A stretch of 64,000 nt of DNA from Oceanobacillus profundus. GTDB taxonomy: Bacteria > Bacillota > Bacilli > Bacillales > Amphibacillaceae. The position numbers were made by a program, and so were the translations under genes. The notes beneath the pieces are model-generated. The model ran no database searches and was not told the origin of the DNA. It was given only the letters and a program-made list of their open reading frames with translations. The stretch's first letter is position 1. The number at the start of each line of letters is the position of its first letter. Of this stretch, positions 46,760 through 54,899 are shown piece after piece. The stretch lies in NCBI RefSeq assembly GCF_003515705.1, contig NZ_QWEH01000002.1, positions 124,001 through 188,000 of the forward strand, read 5' to 3'.

Positions 46760-47680
46760 ATGGCTCTTTATAATTCAATACATGAACTGATTGGGGATAC
46801 CCCGTTATTAGAGATTAGAAATTTTAATCTGCCTGAAGCAGTACGTTTATTTGCAAAGCTTGAATTTTTTAACCCGGGTGGTAGTGTGAAGGATCGATTA
46901 GGTGTTGCCTTGATTGAGGATGCCATAAAACGTGGGGTATTACGAGAAGGCGGTACAATTATTGAGCCTACTGCAGGTAATACTGGTATTGGACTTGCAA
47001 TTGCAGCCCTAAATAAAAAATTGTCTGTCATATTTTGTGTTCCAGAACATTTTAGCAAGGAAAAACAGCAGCTGATGCAAGCATTAGGAGCGGAAATTAT
47101 TCATACACCGCGTGAACTGGGAATGAAGGGTGCTATTGAAAAGACCGAACAATTACTAAAAGAAATTCCAAATAGCTTCTCACCAAAACAGTTCTCAAAT
47201 CCAGCTAATCCAATGACGTATTATCAGACACTTGCTCCAGAACTCTGGAGGGAGCTTAATGGGAAAGTGGATGTATTTGTTGCTGGTGCTGGGTCTGGTG
47301 GAACATTTACAGGTATAGCATCATTTCTAAAGGAAAAAAATCCTGCCGTTAAAACAGTAATTGTTGAGCCAGAGGGTTCTATTATCAATGGCGGCAAATC
47401 AGGCCCACATTTGACGGAAGGGATTGGGATGGAATTCCTTCCAGATTATATGAATCGCGAACATTTTGATGATATTTACACGATTACAGATAAGGATGCT
47501 TTTATGATGGTGAAGATGCTTGCGGCAAAAGAAGGGTTGCTCGTTGGAAGTTCTTCGGGTTCTGCGATGGCTGCAGCCCTAAATGAGGCAAAACATGCCA
47601 AACCAGGAACTACAATTGTTACAATCTTTCCAGATTCGAGTGACCGTTATCTAAGTAAGCAAATATATGAACAATTTTAG
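46760..47680 (+). CDS. mccA: cystathionine beta-synthase-type PLP enzyme
   Basis: A 306-residue fold-type II PLP enzyme, close to MccA/YrhA: it condenses O-acetylserine or serine with homocysteine to cystathionine. PLP lysine K44 in PGGSVKDR; TAGNTGIGL and GSGGTFTG bind the substrate and PLP phosphate. Cysteine synthase is related, but the operon with luxS and mccB favours MccA. ATG at 46760 follows GTGAGGCG. Confidence 0.9.
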   Translation: MALYNSIHELIGDTPLLEIRNFNLPEAVRLFAKLEFFNPGGSVKDRLGVALIEDAIKRGVLREGGTIIEPTAGNTGIGLAIAALNKKLSVIFCVPEHFSKEKQQLMQALGAEIIHTPRELGMKGAIEKTEQLLKEIPNSFSPKQFSNPANPMTYYQTLAPELWRELNGKVDVFVAGAGSGGTFTGIASFLKEKNPAVKTVIVEPEGSIINGGKSGPHLTEGIGMEFLPDYMNREHFDDIYTITDKDAFMMVKMLAAKEGLLVGSSSGSAMAAALNEAKHAKPGTTIVTIFPDSSDRYLSKQIYEQF

Positions 47681-47699
47681 AAATTAAGGGGGAATAATC

Positions 47700-48854
47700 A
47701 TGCGTGCAAAAACGAAAATGATTCATGGCGGTATAACGGGAGATGAACAAACAGGAGCTGTTTCTGTGCCGGTTTATCAAGTAAGTACGTATAAGCAGGA
47801 TGAAGTAGGTAAGCATCGTGGATATGAATATTCAAGAACAGGCAATCCTACTCGTCATGCACTGGAGACAGTCATTGCCGACCTTGAAAATGGTAAAGCA
47901 GGCTTTGCTTTTGGTTCAGGAATGGGTGCCATGACATCTGTTATGATGTTATTTAACGCTGGAGATCATGTTGTATTAACCGATGATGTCTATGGTGGCT
48001 CTTATCGTTTAATGTCAAAAGTGCTTAATCGTTTTGATTTAGAGCATACGTTTACCAATACAAGCTCTTCAGATGAAGTGGAGGCTGCTATACAAGAGAA
48101 TACAAAGGCAATATTTGTAGAAACACCTACAAACCCATTGTTAAAAATTACGGATATTCGAAAGATGGCTGAGATTGCCAGAAAGCATGATATTCTTTTA
48201 ATTGTGGACAATACATTTGCAACACCATATTGGCAGCAGCCATTAGATTTAGGAGCAGATATTGTACTTCACAGTGCAACGAAATATATTGGAGGACATA
48301 GTGATGTAGTAGCTGGATTAGTGGTTGTAAATACAGAGGAACTTGCAGAACAGCTTCATTTCATCCAAAATTCAGTTGGTGCGGTACTTGGACCACAGGA
48401 TTCCTGGCTTATTATGCGGGGGATTAAGACGTTGGCTATTCGTATGGAAGCAATTGAGGCAAATACGAAGAAAATCGTTTCGTTCCTGGAAAAACACGAG
48501 AGTGTCTCCACTATTTATTATCCTGGACGCGAGACTCATTCAGGACATGAAATTGCGAAGCAGCAGACAACTGGGTTTGGCGGCATGGTGTCCTTTGATG
48601 TTGGAAGTGCTGAAAAAGCAGATGAAGTACTTGGTAAGGTAAACTATTTTACATTAGCCGAAAGTCTTGGAGCTGTTGAGAGCTTAATTTCTGTTCCGGC
48701 TAAAATGACACACGCTTCAATTCCAGCTGAGCGTAGACAAGAGCTTGGGATCACCGATGGGTTAATTCGTATATCGGTTGGAATTGAGGATGCTGATGAC
48801 TTGATTGATGATTTAAAAATAGCACTAAGCAATAAACAGGAACAACTCATTTAA
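47700..48854 (+). CDS. mccB: cystathionine gamma-lyase / homocysteine gamma-lyase
   Basis: A 384-residue fold-type I PLP enzyme that cleaves cystathionine to cysteine. SRTGNPTR near the N-terminus, the PLP lysine in HSATKYIGGHSD and SLGAVESLISVP near the end are typical of Cys/Met-metabolism enzymes. It follows mccA by 19 nt with AAGGGGG before the ATG. Together luxS, mccA and mccB take S-ribosylhomocysteine to cysteine. Confidence 0.93.
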   Translation: MRAKTKMIHGGITGDEQTGAVSVPVYQVSTYKQDEVGKHRGYEYSRTGNPTRHALETVIADLENGKAGFAFGSGMGAMTSVMMLFNAGDHVVLTDDVYGGSYRLMSKVLNRFDLEHTFTNTSSSDEVEAAIQENTKAIFVETPTNPLLKITDIRKMAEIARKHDILLIVDNTFATPYWQQPLDLGADIVLHSATKYIGGHSDVVAGLVVVNTEELAEQLHFIQNSVGAVLGPQDSWLIMRGIKTLAIRMEAIEANTKKIVSFLEKHESVSTIYYPGRETHSGHEIAKQQTTGFGGMVSFDVGSAEKADEVLGKVNYFTLAESLGAVESLISVPAKMTHASIPAERRQELGITDGLIRISVGIEDADDLIDDLKIALSNKQEQLI

Positions 48855-48867
48855 ATGTGGTTCCGTT

Positions 48868-48898
48868 TTGAGTTGTATTGACAAAAAATACAACTCAA
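48868..48898. repeat. palindromic repeat, copy 2
   Basis: A 12-bp perfect stem TTGAGTTGTATT/AATACAACTCAA followed by ATGACATTA. The layout and much of the sequence match 18494-18524; both lie shortly after a stop codon. Confidence 0.45.
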
Positions 48899-48928
48899 AT
48901 GACATTATTGACTAATAAATTAACAAAC

Positions 48929-48953
48929 AAAACCGTCTAGTTCAGACGGTTTT
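48929..48953 (+). terminator. terminator of the mccAB operon
   Basis: AAAACCGTCT pairs with AGACGGTTTT around a 5-nt loop, followed by T. Confidence 0.85.
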
Positions 48954-49077
48954 TATTATTAAAATAACGAGGACATTATTGAATTTTTTGAAAGATTATT
49001 AATATATGGTAAGATAATTATGTGAAATGTTGTTCTTAATGTAACTGGCAGTTTAGCACAAAAAAAGTGGGGATAAA

Positions 49078-49353
49078 TTGAAAAGTGATAATACAAATAA
49101 AGCTTTAAGAGTTGGGACTAACACCTTGCTTATTTTTTTAATTGTAGGTGCAATAACGATGTTTTTCGATGACGATTATAGAAATGACCATTTGGGTTGG
49201 ATAATTTTGATAGCTTTTTGGATGTTTAGCAGTTTATATGGCTTGGTTATATGTATAAAAGAAGGTATGAAGAAGTTAGCAATAGTTAATTTATTATTAG
49301 TAGCTGCTGCTTTTTATTTTTTACTGACCCGCAGTATGGAATATTTCAATTAA
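49078..49353 (+). CDS. hypothetical membrane protein, 91 residues
   Basis: A TTG start behind GTGGGGA. Three hydrophobic segments (TLLIFLIVGAITMFF, WIILIAFWMFSSLYGLV, IVNLLLVAAAFYFLL). Not recognised. One of three small membrane proteins in this stretch (with 50072 and 50377), which may be linked or only neighbours. Confidence 0.6.
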   Translation: MKSDNTNKALRVGTNTLLIFLIVGAITMFFDDDYRNDHLGWIILIAFWMFSSLYGLVICIKEGMKKLAIVNLLLVAAAFYFLLTRSMEYFN

Positions 49354-49483
49354 ATGGCACGATTGTTTAATAAGTGCCATTTAATGCTTCTTCAAATGGT
49401 GGTGCTATAACTGAATAAATATGTGCTAGAATCGGGTTATGTAGAAGTTACTGAGAAGAGAAGTAAAAAATGAGGAGATTACC

Positions 49484-49869
49484 ATGGAAAAGTGTGTTTT
49501 TTGTAACCCCTATTCAGAACCTAAACAAAAAGTTGTTTTGAGTAATGAACATTGTCTTTTTTTACAATTAGATCAATCAAAAATAAAAGCTGGTCTACTT
49601 GAAGGAGCAGGGCTCATTGTTCCTAAAAATCATAGAGAAACGATGAATGGGCAGCAACTTACAGTCTTCTTCAAGAGGTAAAAAAATACTTAGACAAAGA
49701 ACATGAACCTCAAGGATATAATCTTGGTTGGAACTGTGGTGAAGTAGGAGGTCAGCATATTTTTCATGCTCATTTCCACATTATACCAAGATTTAAAGAC
49801 GAACCACTTGCAGGTAAAGGAATAAGGCATATGGTTAAAAGTAAAGAAAATCTAAGGAAAAGTTATTAG
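49484..49869 (+). pseudogene. HIT family hydrolase, broken by a small deletion
   Basis: The first frame starts MEKCVFCNPYSEPKQKVV and reaches VPKNHRETMNG before stopping; a second frame continues EWAATYSLLQEVKKYLDKE, GYNLGWNCGEVGGQ and the catalytic HAHFHIIPR, to KENLRKSY. Joining them leaves about seven residues plus one base missing between HRET and EWAA, where relatives have the segment leading to the first helix. A deletion of roughly 20 nt explains it. The active-site histidines remain but are out of frame. Confidence 0.75.
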
Positions 49870-50071
49870 GTTATGATGCAAATGGTAGCAATGGTACTAA
49901 CGGTGTAGGTTTAGTGTAAAAGGACACCGGCTCTGTCTTATTGAAGTATAGTAATAGGTTTGTTAAAGATTTATTTTCGAAAAGAGGTTAGATTTTGGCT
50001 GTTTACCTATTCAAAAGATACTATTTTTCCAAATTAAAGATTAGTTTACCTATGGAAGAGGTGATAATCCG

Positions 50072-50248
50072 ATGAATATTTTCATCATTGGTGGTGCCAT
50101 TTTAGTAGTACTTTTCATAATTCTCCCGTTTTTTAACATTGAAAGTTTCTTCTTATTTGTTTTAATTGAATGGATTACTAAATTTGTTTTACCTTGGATA
50201 GCTTTGTATTGGCTAATCAGAGGTGTAAAGGCATTAGAGAAAAAATAA
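50072..50248 (+). CDS. 58-residue small membrane protein
   Basis: ATG behind GAGGTG. Two hydrophobic stretches (IFIIGGAILVVLFIILPFF and FLFVLIEWITKFVLPWIALYW) and a basic end (RGVKALEKK). Not recognised. Codon use and ribosome site look genuine. Confidence 0.5.
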   Translation: MNIFIIGGAILVVLFIILPFFNIESFFLFVLIEWITKFVLPWIALYWLIRGVKALEKK

Positions 50249-50376
50249 ATAATTCTTATTGAACGATCTGTTGCTACTCTTCAATTAGAGAAGTGGCTTT
50301 TTATCGTTTGCGGGGCGGGGTTGTTAAGTAATTGAAAGGGATATACCTGAGGAATTTTTTAGAGGGAAGGGTAGTT

Positions 50377-50640
50377 TTGAAGGAAAATAAACAAGCTCTT
50401 TATTTCAATATGACTTTGGGAACAATCGGCATTATACTCGTTGCTATAGCTGCAATGAGGTATTTGATTAAAGAAAATGATAATTTAGGATATGCAATTA
50501 TACTTTTTGGTTTTATATTAACAGTTAGTTATATAAATTACTTAGAAAAAAGAGCAGGGATAAGTAAAAAATTGAGTTGGATTAGAATTATTGTATCTTC
50601 AATTTTATTTCTTATTTTTACATATTTCTTATATTTTTAG
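50377..50640 (+). CDS. hypothetical membrane protein, 87 residues
   Basis: TTG at 50377 is preceded by GGAAGGG, a better start than the TTG at 50332. Three hydrophobic segments (TLGTIGIILVAIAAM, YAIILFGFILTVSYIN, IRIIVSSILFLIFTYFL). Not recognised. The tail lies just before the preQ1 region. Confidence 0.55.
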   Translation: MKENKQALYFNMTLGTIGIILVAIAAMRYLIKENDNLGYAIILFGFILTVSYINYLEKRAGISKKLSWIRIIVSSILFLIFTYFLYF

Positions 50641-50831
50641 CTGTCTATTATTATAGTAAACTGATGCAAACGTTAAACAAGACGATCATCGGTTATCGTC
50701 TTTTCCTTTGAAACGTTTTTTGCTATACCATGAATGAATTCATTTCTATGTTGACATGTATTCTTTAATCTTAAACAAAAGATATGGTAAAGTAAGATGG
50801 TAAGTGAATAATAGAATCTGCGTATTGGCAG

Positions 50832-50868
50832 GAGAGGTTCGAAATTCCATCCCTCTATAAAAAACTAA
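50832..50868 (+). promoter_or_regulatory. preQ1-I riboswitch
   Basis: GAGAGGTTCGAAATTCCATCCCTCT followed by A-rich AAAAAACTAA (given in parts: AGAGG pairs with CCTCT, and the A-rich tail folds back into the loop). This is the class I preQ1 aptamer. It overlaps a terminator, so bound preQ1 should stop transcription of queDE. Confidence 0.9.
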
Positions 50869-50907
50869 GGAGCATGGACAGCATCTTCTTAGTGTTGTTC
50901 TTTTTTT
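50863..50907 (+). terminator. riboswitch-controlled terminator of queDE
   Basis: ACTAAGGAGCATG pairs with CATCTTCTTAGT (bulge allowed) ahead of a TTCTTTTTTT tract. Its 5' arm includes the end of the preQ1 aptamer tail, so aptamer folding and terminator folding are linked. Confidence 0.75.
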
Positions 50908-50962
50908 ATTTGGATGGATACAAGCTCCCAAAGATACAAAATAAACGAAGGAGTGATGATTC

Positions 50963-51397
50963 ATGATGCAACAGATTTATCCAGTTACAGAACATCCCTA
51001 TGCATATGAACTAAATAAAGATTTTCAATTTGCCGCAGCTCATTATGTACCACATGAGGATGCTGGGAAATGCCAAAATATGCATGGGCATACCTATTTT
51101 ACAAATGTCACCATTGCTGGAGACGAGCTTGATCACACAGGTTTTTTGGTAGATTTTAAAAAAATAAAAGATTTAATTCATAAGCGATTTGATCATCGTA
51201 TGATGAACGAAGATACCAAATTCTCCGACCAGGACGCTGAATATTTTCCAACAACAGAAGTGGTTGCCCGTACTATATATGAAATCATTAAGGAATACCT
51301 AAACACCCTGTCGAATAACCCAACTTGTGTTCAGGTATATTTAAGGGAAACGCCCACAAGCTATTGTATTTACCGACCGAAGGAGAAAACATTATGA
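50963..51397 (+). CDS. queD: 6-carboxy-5,6,7,8-tetrahydropterin synthase
   Basis: A 144-residue zinc enzyme of the 6-PTPS fold, second step of 7-deazaguanine synthesis. Zinc histidines H27, H41 and H43 (AAHYVP, MHGHTY) and catalytic C37 (KCQNM) are visible. GAAGGAG lies upstream. queE overlaps by 4 nt. The usual queC and queF are not next to it. Confidence 0.93.
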   Translation: MMQQIYPVTEHPYAYELNKDFQFAAAHYVPHEDAGKCQNMHGHTYFTNVTIAGDELDHTGFLVDFKKIKDLIHKRFDHRMMNEDTKFSDQDAEYFPTTEVVARTIYEIIKEYLNTLSNNPTCVQVYLRETPTSYCIYRPKEKTL

Positions 51398-52119
51398 GAA
51401 AAATACCTGTACTTGAAATATTTGGTCCAACCATTCAAGGTGAAGGAATGGTCATTGGCCAAAAAACGATGTTTGTCAGAACGGCCGGCTGTGATTATTC
51501 CTGCTCATGGTGTGATTCGAAATTCACGTGGGACGGTTCAGAAAAGGAATCGATTCAAATGATGGAACCGCAGAAAATAGTGGATGCCTTATTTGAAAAG
51601 GGCGATGGAAGATTTCAGCATGTTACCATCTCTGGAGGGAATCCAGGATTATTGGCACAATTGAATACATTGGTAGATTTACTTCATGAAAATAAGGTGA
51701 AGGTTGCATTGGAAACACAAGGTAGCAGATGGCAGAAATGGTTTACAAAGATAGATGATCTGACGATTTCGCCTAAGCCACCGAGCTCTGGAATGACTAC
51801 AAATTTTGAAACATTGGATTTTATCATCCGTTCATTAGAGGAAAAGCAACAAGGCAATTTCAGTTTAAAGGTGGTCATCTTTGAGAAAGGAGATTTGCAA
51901 TATGCCATCAACATACACAAAAGGTATCCTGATGTAGAATTGTTTCTGCAAGTGGGTAATGATGATTTGGAAACAGTAGAACAGGATAAGTTGTTACCAT
52001 ATTTACTTGAAAAATACGAACGATTGGTTGACCTTGTAATGAATAATTCAGAATTGAACGACGTTCGGGTATTGCCACAGCTTCACACTTATTTATGGGG
52101 GAATAAACGTGGTGTTTGA
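51394..52119 (+). CDS. queE: 7-carboxy-7-deazaguanine synthase
   Basis: A 241-residue radical SAM enzyme turning carboxytetrahydropterin into 7-carboxy-7-deazaguanine. The cluster motif is C33-x3-C37-x2-C40 (CDYSCSWC). The ATGA overlap with queD sets the start. IFGPTIQGEG at the N-terminus and TISGGNPGL are typical of the family. Confidence 0.93.
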   Translation: MRKIPVLEIFGPTIQGEGMVIGQKTMFVRTAGCDYSCSWCDSKFTWDGSEKESIQMMEPQKIVDALFEKGDGRFQHVTISGGNPGLLAQLNTLVDLLHENKVKVALETQGSRWQKWFTKIDDLTISPKPPSSGMTTNFETLDFIIRSLEEKQQGNFSLKVVIFEKGDLQYAINIHKRYPDVELFLQVGNDDLETVEQDKLLPYLLEKYERLVDLVMNNSELNDVRVLPQLHTYLWGNKRGV

Positions 52120-52183
52120 TATAAGTCCCTTTAAAGTCCATTTCCAATAGCGAATGTGAAACTTTAATAGGTGATCTTGAACT

Positions 52184-52226
52184 TAAGGGTGCAAATCTTG
52201 AATAAAGAATTGTACCCTTATTTATT
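52184..52226 (+). terminator. terminator of queDE
   Basis: AAGGGTGCAA pairs (one G-U) with TTGTACCCTT, followed by ATTTATT. Confidence 0.65.
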
Positions 52227-52330
52227 AATATATATCTAAAACGAAACCCATTAGTTTGACGAACTATTCCTTTTCATTTCCGTTATGCTAAAATAAACTA
52301 TATATCAATATGATAGGAGAGGAATGTCTA

Positions 52331-53701
52331 ATGAGTGAAAAAGCATTATACTATTTGAAGGACAACCGAGAACGTCTGCTAACCAAATTGAGTGATTTCC
52401 TGGCGATTCCGAGTGTGAGTACGGATAGTGCATACAAAGGAGATGTAACTCGTGCGGCAGACTTTATTGTTACATACTTAAAAGAGATTGGTTTTGACAA
52501 GGTAGAAAAGCAGGAGACAGAAGGTCATCCACTTGTATATGCTGCGTACAATGGGGCGGGAGAAGATGCCCCAACAGTGCTTTTTTACGGGCACTATGAT
52601 GTCCAGCCAGTAGACCCGATAGACCAATGGAAAAGTGATCCTTTTCAAGCAGAGGTAAGAGATGGTCGCCTTTATGCACGTGGTTCAAGTGATGATAAGG
52701 GACAAGTATTTATGCACTTGGCAGTTTTTGAGGCTTATATGAAAACCGAAGGAAAACTGCCGCTCAATGTAAAGGTATGCATTGAAGGGGAAGAAGAGAT
52801 TGGCAGCGAGAATTTGTACAACATTTTACAAGAAAAGAAAGAGCAATTTCAAGCAGATTTTGCAGTTATCTCTGATTCCGGTATGGCGGCGAAAAATCAA
52901 CCAACCATTCTATATGGGTTAAAAGGATTTACGGGCATTGAAATTACCGTAAATGGGCCCGATCATGATTTGCATTCCGGTATGTATGGTGGTGCAGTAA
53001 GAAACCCGATTATCGCATTAAGCCACATACTCGCATCAATGAAGAATGAAAATGAAGTAATCACAGTAGATGGTTTTTATGACGATGTAGAACCACTGAG
53101 TGGTGCTGAAAGGAAATTAATGGAACAAGCTCCAAGTGAGGATTTTGTTGAAGCAACTGGTATACCTGAGACGGTATCTGAAAAAGGGTATACGGCTAAA
53201 GAACACACGATGGGACGTCCGACATTTGAAATAAACGGAATCTATGGCGGATATCAAGGAGAAGGAACGAAAACTATAATTCCATCTTCTGCAACTGCAA
53301 AAATAACCTGTCGACTTGTTCCTGGACAAGATCCTGAAAAAATTCAGGAATTACTAGAAGCACATGTCAATAAAGTTGCTCCTGCAGGTGTAACACTAGA
53401 AGTGAAAAAAGAAAAACTATCTTCTAAAGCATATAAAGTAGAGCCGAACCATCCACTCATTAAAAAGGCTGCTGCCAGTTATACGAAAGCTTTTGATAAA
53501 GAAACAATTTTCATTCGCATGGGTGGTTCGATTCCTGTCGTAGAATGGATTGAGGAAATTTACGATATGCCAATTGTTTTATTAGGATTTGGAACACCAG
53601 AGGATCGCTTGCATTCACCAAATGAAAGCTTCCCGTTAGATAGCTTTGATAAAGGGATGGAAACACTCGTATACTACTGGGATGAAATTAATAAGGAATG
53701 A
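52331..53701 (+). CDS. M20 family dipeptidase
   Basis: A 456-residue di-zinc peptidase of the M20/M25/M40 clan. Metal and catalytic signatures: FYGHYDVQP, ARGSSDDKGQ, IEGEEEIGS, and the C-terminal LHSPNESFPLD. A dimerisation domain is inserted in the middle. It probably cleaves short peptides in the cytosol. ATG at 52331 follows AGGAGAGG. Monocistronic. Confidence 0.9.
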   Translation: MSEKALYYLKDNRERLLTKLSDFLAIPSVSTDSAYKGDVTRAADFIVTYLKEIGFDKVEKQETEGHPLVYAAYNGAGEDAPTVLFYGHYDVQPVDPIDQWKSDPFQAEVRDGRLYARGSSDDKGQVFMHLAVFEAYMKTEGKLPLNVKVCIEGEEEIGSENLYNILQEKKEQFQADFAVISDSGMAAKNQPTILYGLKGFTGIEITVNGPDHDLHSGMYGGAVRNPIIALSHILASMKNENEVITVDGFYDDVEPLSGAERKLMEQAPSEDFVEATGIPETVSEKGYTAKEHTMGRPTFEINGIYGGYQGEGTKTIIPSSATAKITCRLVPGQDPEKIQELLEAHVNKVAPAGVTLEVKKEKLSSKAYKVEPNHPLIKKAAASYTKAFDKETIFIRMGGSIPVVEWIEEIYDMPIVLLGFGTPEDRLHSPNESFPLDSFDKGMETLVYYWDEINKE

Positions 53702-53707
53702 TTAAAG

Positions 53708-53742
53708 TACCCCGTTTCTCCTTTTCAGATTCGGGGTAATTC
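53708..53742 (+). terminator. weak terminator of the dipeptidase gene
   Basis: TACCCCG pairs with CGGGGTA around a 17-nt loop, followed by ATTCT. Modest quality. Confidence 0.4.
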
Positions 53743-53793
53743 TGTATTAAGATAAATAAAAATATGAAAAACCGTTAAAAGGAGAGAGTGGAA

Positions 53794-54537
53794 ATGAAAT
53801 ATGCCATTGTTACCGGGGTCTCGAAAGGGCTTGGAGAATCGATTGCCAAGTTGTTTATTGATTTAAATATTCATGTAATTGGACTTTCTCGTAGTACGAA
53901 TAATCAGTTAGAAAATCACGGAGATTTATTCACGCATATCTCTTGTGATCTGGCAAATATCAATACATTGGATTCAGTATGTGATGAAATTAGCGATGTT
54001 ATTTTCTGGGAGGAAGCGACAACGGTTTATTTAGTAAATAACGCTGCTACGGTTGAGCCAATTGCTCAATCGATGCATATAAAGACTACAGATCTTACAA
54101 AACATGTGAATCTCAATACGATTGCTCCGATGGCAATAACAAATTATTTCCTAAAAAAGACAACGGAAAAAGGGGTTCAGTTAATTAGCGTTGTAATCAC
54201 TTCTGGTGCAGCTGAAAAGCCATCTTATGGCTGGAGTGCTTACTGTTCAACTAAAGCGAGTGTGAACATGTATACGAAAACTGCTGCACTTGAACAGGAA
54301 GAATTGAAGAATGGTCATAAAATAATCGCGTTTAGTCCAGGAATTATGGATACAAACATGCAAGAGAAAATACGTTCAAGCTCTGAAGATGAATTTGCCG
54401 ATGTGGAAAAGTTTAAAGAATTTAAGGATAATAACTTGCTAAAAGATACAGATTTAGTTGGTGGAGTAGTGGTTGATATTTTAACAGATGATGATGTGGA
54501 AAACGGAAAAATTTATCATGTGCGTGATTATGTATAA
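53794..54537 (+). CDS. SDR family oxidoreductase (YueD/benzil-reductase-like)
   Basis: A 247-residue short-chain dehydrogenase: cofactor motif TGVSKGLGES, NNAATVEP, and the active-site Ser, Tyr and Lys in TSGAAEKPSYGWSAYCSTK (in part). The nearest named family is YueD/sepiapterin-reductase-like, NADPH-dependent, reducing diketones in vitro; physiological substrate unknown. ATG at 53794 is better spaced from AAAGGAGAG than the GTG six bases earlier. Confidence 0.88.
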   Translation: MKYAIVTGVSKGLGESIAKLFIDLNIHVIGLSRSTNNQLENHGDLFTHISCDLANINTLDSVCDEISDVIFWEEATTVYLVNNAATVEPIAQSMHIKTTDLTKHVNLNTIAPMAITNYFLKKTTEKGVQLISVVITSGAAEKPSYGWSAYCSTKASVNMYTKTAALEQEELKNGHKIIAFSPGIMDTNMQEKIRSSSEDEFADVEKFKEFKDNNLLKDTDLVGGVVVDILTDDDVENGKIYHVRDYV

Positions 54538-54589
54538 GTATTTTTAGAAAAAAAATGAGTAAATAGCCCTCCCAATTTGATGAACGCAG

Positions 54590-54598
54590 CATAAAGTA
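54590..54598 (+). promoter_or_regulatory. candidate late-sporulation -10 box for yjcZ-like gene
   Basis: CATAAAGTA fits the sigma-K -10 consensus (CATANNNTA), 30 nt before the ATG. No convincing -35 was found, so confidence is low. Confidence 0.3.
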
Positions 54599-54628
54599 AA
54601 GTAGTCTTGAAAATAGGGAGGGAAAAAA

Positions 54629-54766
54629 ATGAGTAAAGATGTTGGAGGTAAAGAGTTCGGCTCTGGCGGTTTCGCCTTGTTAGTCGTATTATTTATTTTA
54701 TTAATAATCATTGGCACTGCTTATACAGGCGGGGGCAATGGAGGCTATGGTGGCTACTGCTGCTAA
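54629..54766 (+). CDS. YjcZ family sporulation protein
   Basis: A 45-residue peptide: a polar N-terminus (MSKDVGGKEFGSGG), one hydrophobic span (FALLVVLFILLIIIGTAY) and a Gly/Tyr/Cys-rich tail (GGGNGGYGGYCC). This is the YjcZ/SscA-type small spore protein. GGGAGGG lies before the ATG. A terminator follows. Confidence 0.88.
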   Translation: MSKDVGGKEFGSGGFALLVVLFILLIIIGTAYTGGGNGGYGGYCC

Positions 54767-54815
54767 GAAATAGAATACAATAAGATGAGGTGCTTTCGCA
54801 TTTCGTCATCATAAT

Positions 54816-54846
54816 AAAAATGCAGCAGTTATCCTGCTGCATTTTT
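54816..54846 (+). terminator. terminator of the yjcZ-like gene
   Basis: AAAAATGCAGCAG pairs with CTGCTGCATTTTT around 5 nt. Confidence 0.88.
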
Positions 54847-54899
54847 ATTTGGAAACAAATACATTCCATGTTTTAAACTTTACAGTATTTGAGATTTTC

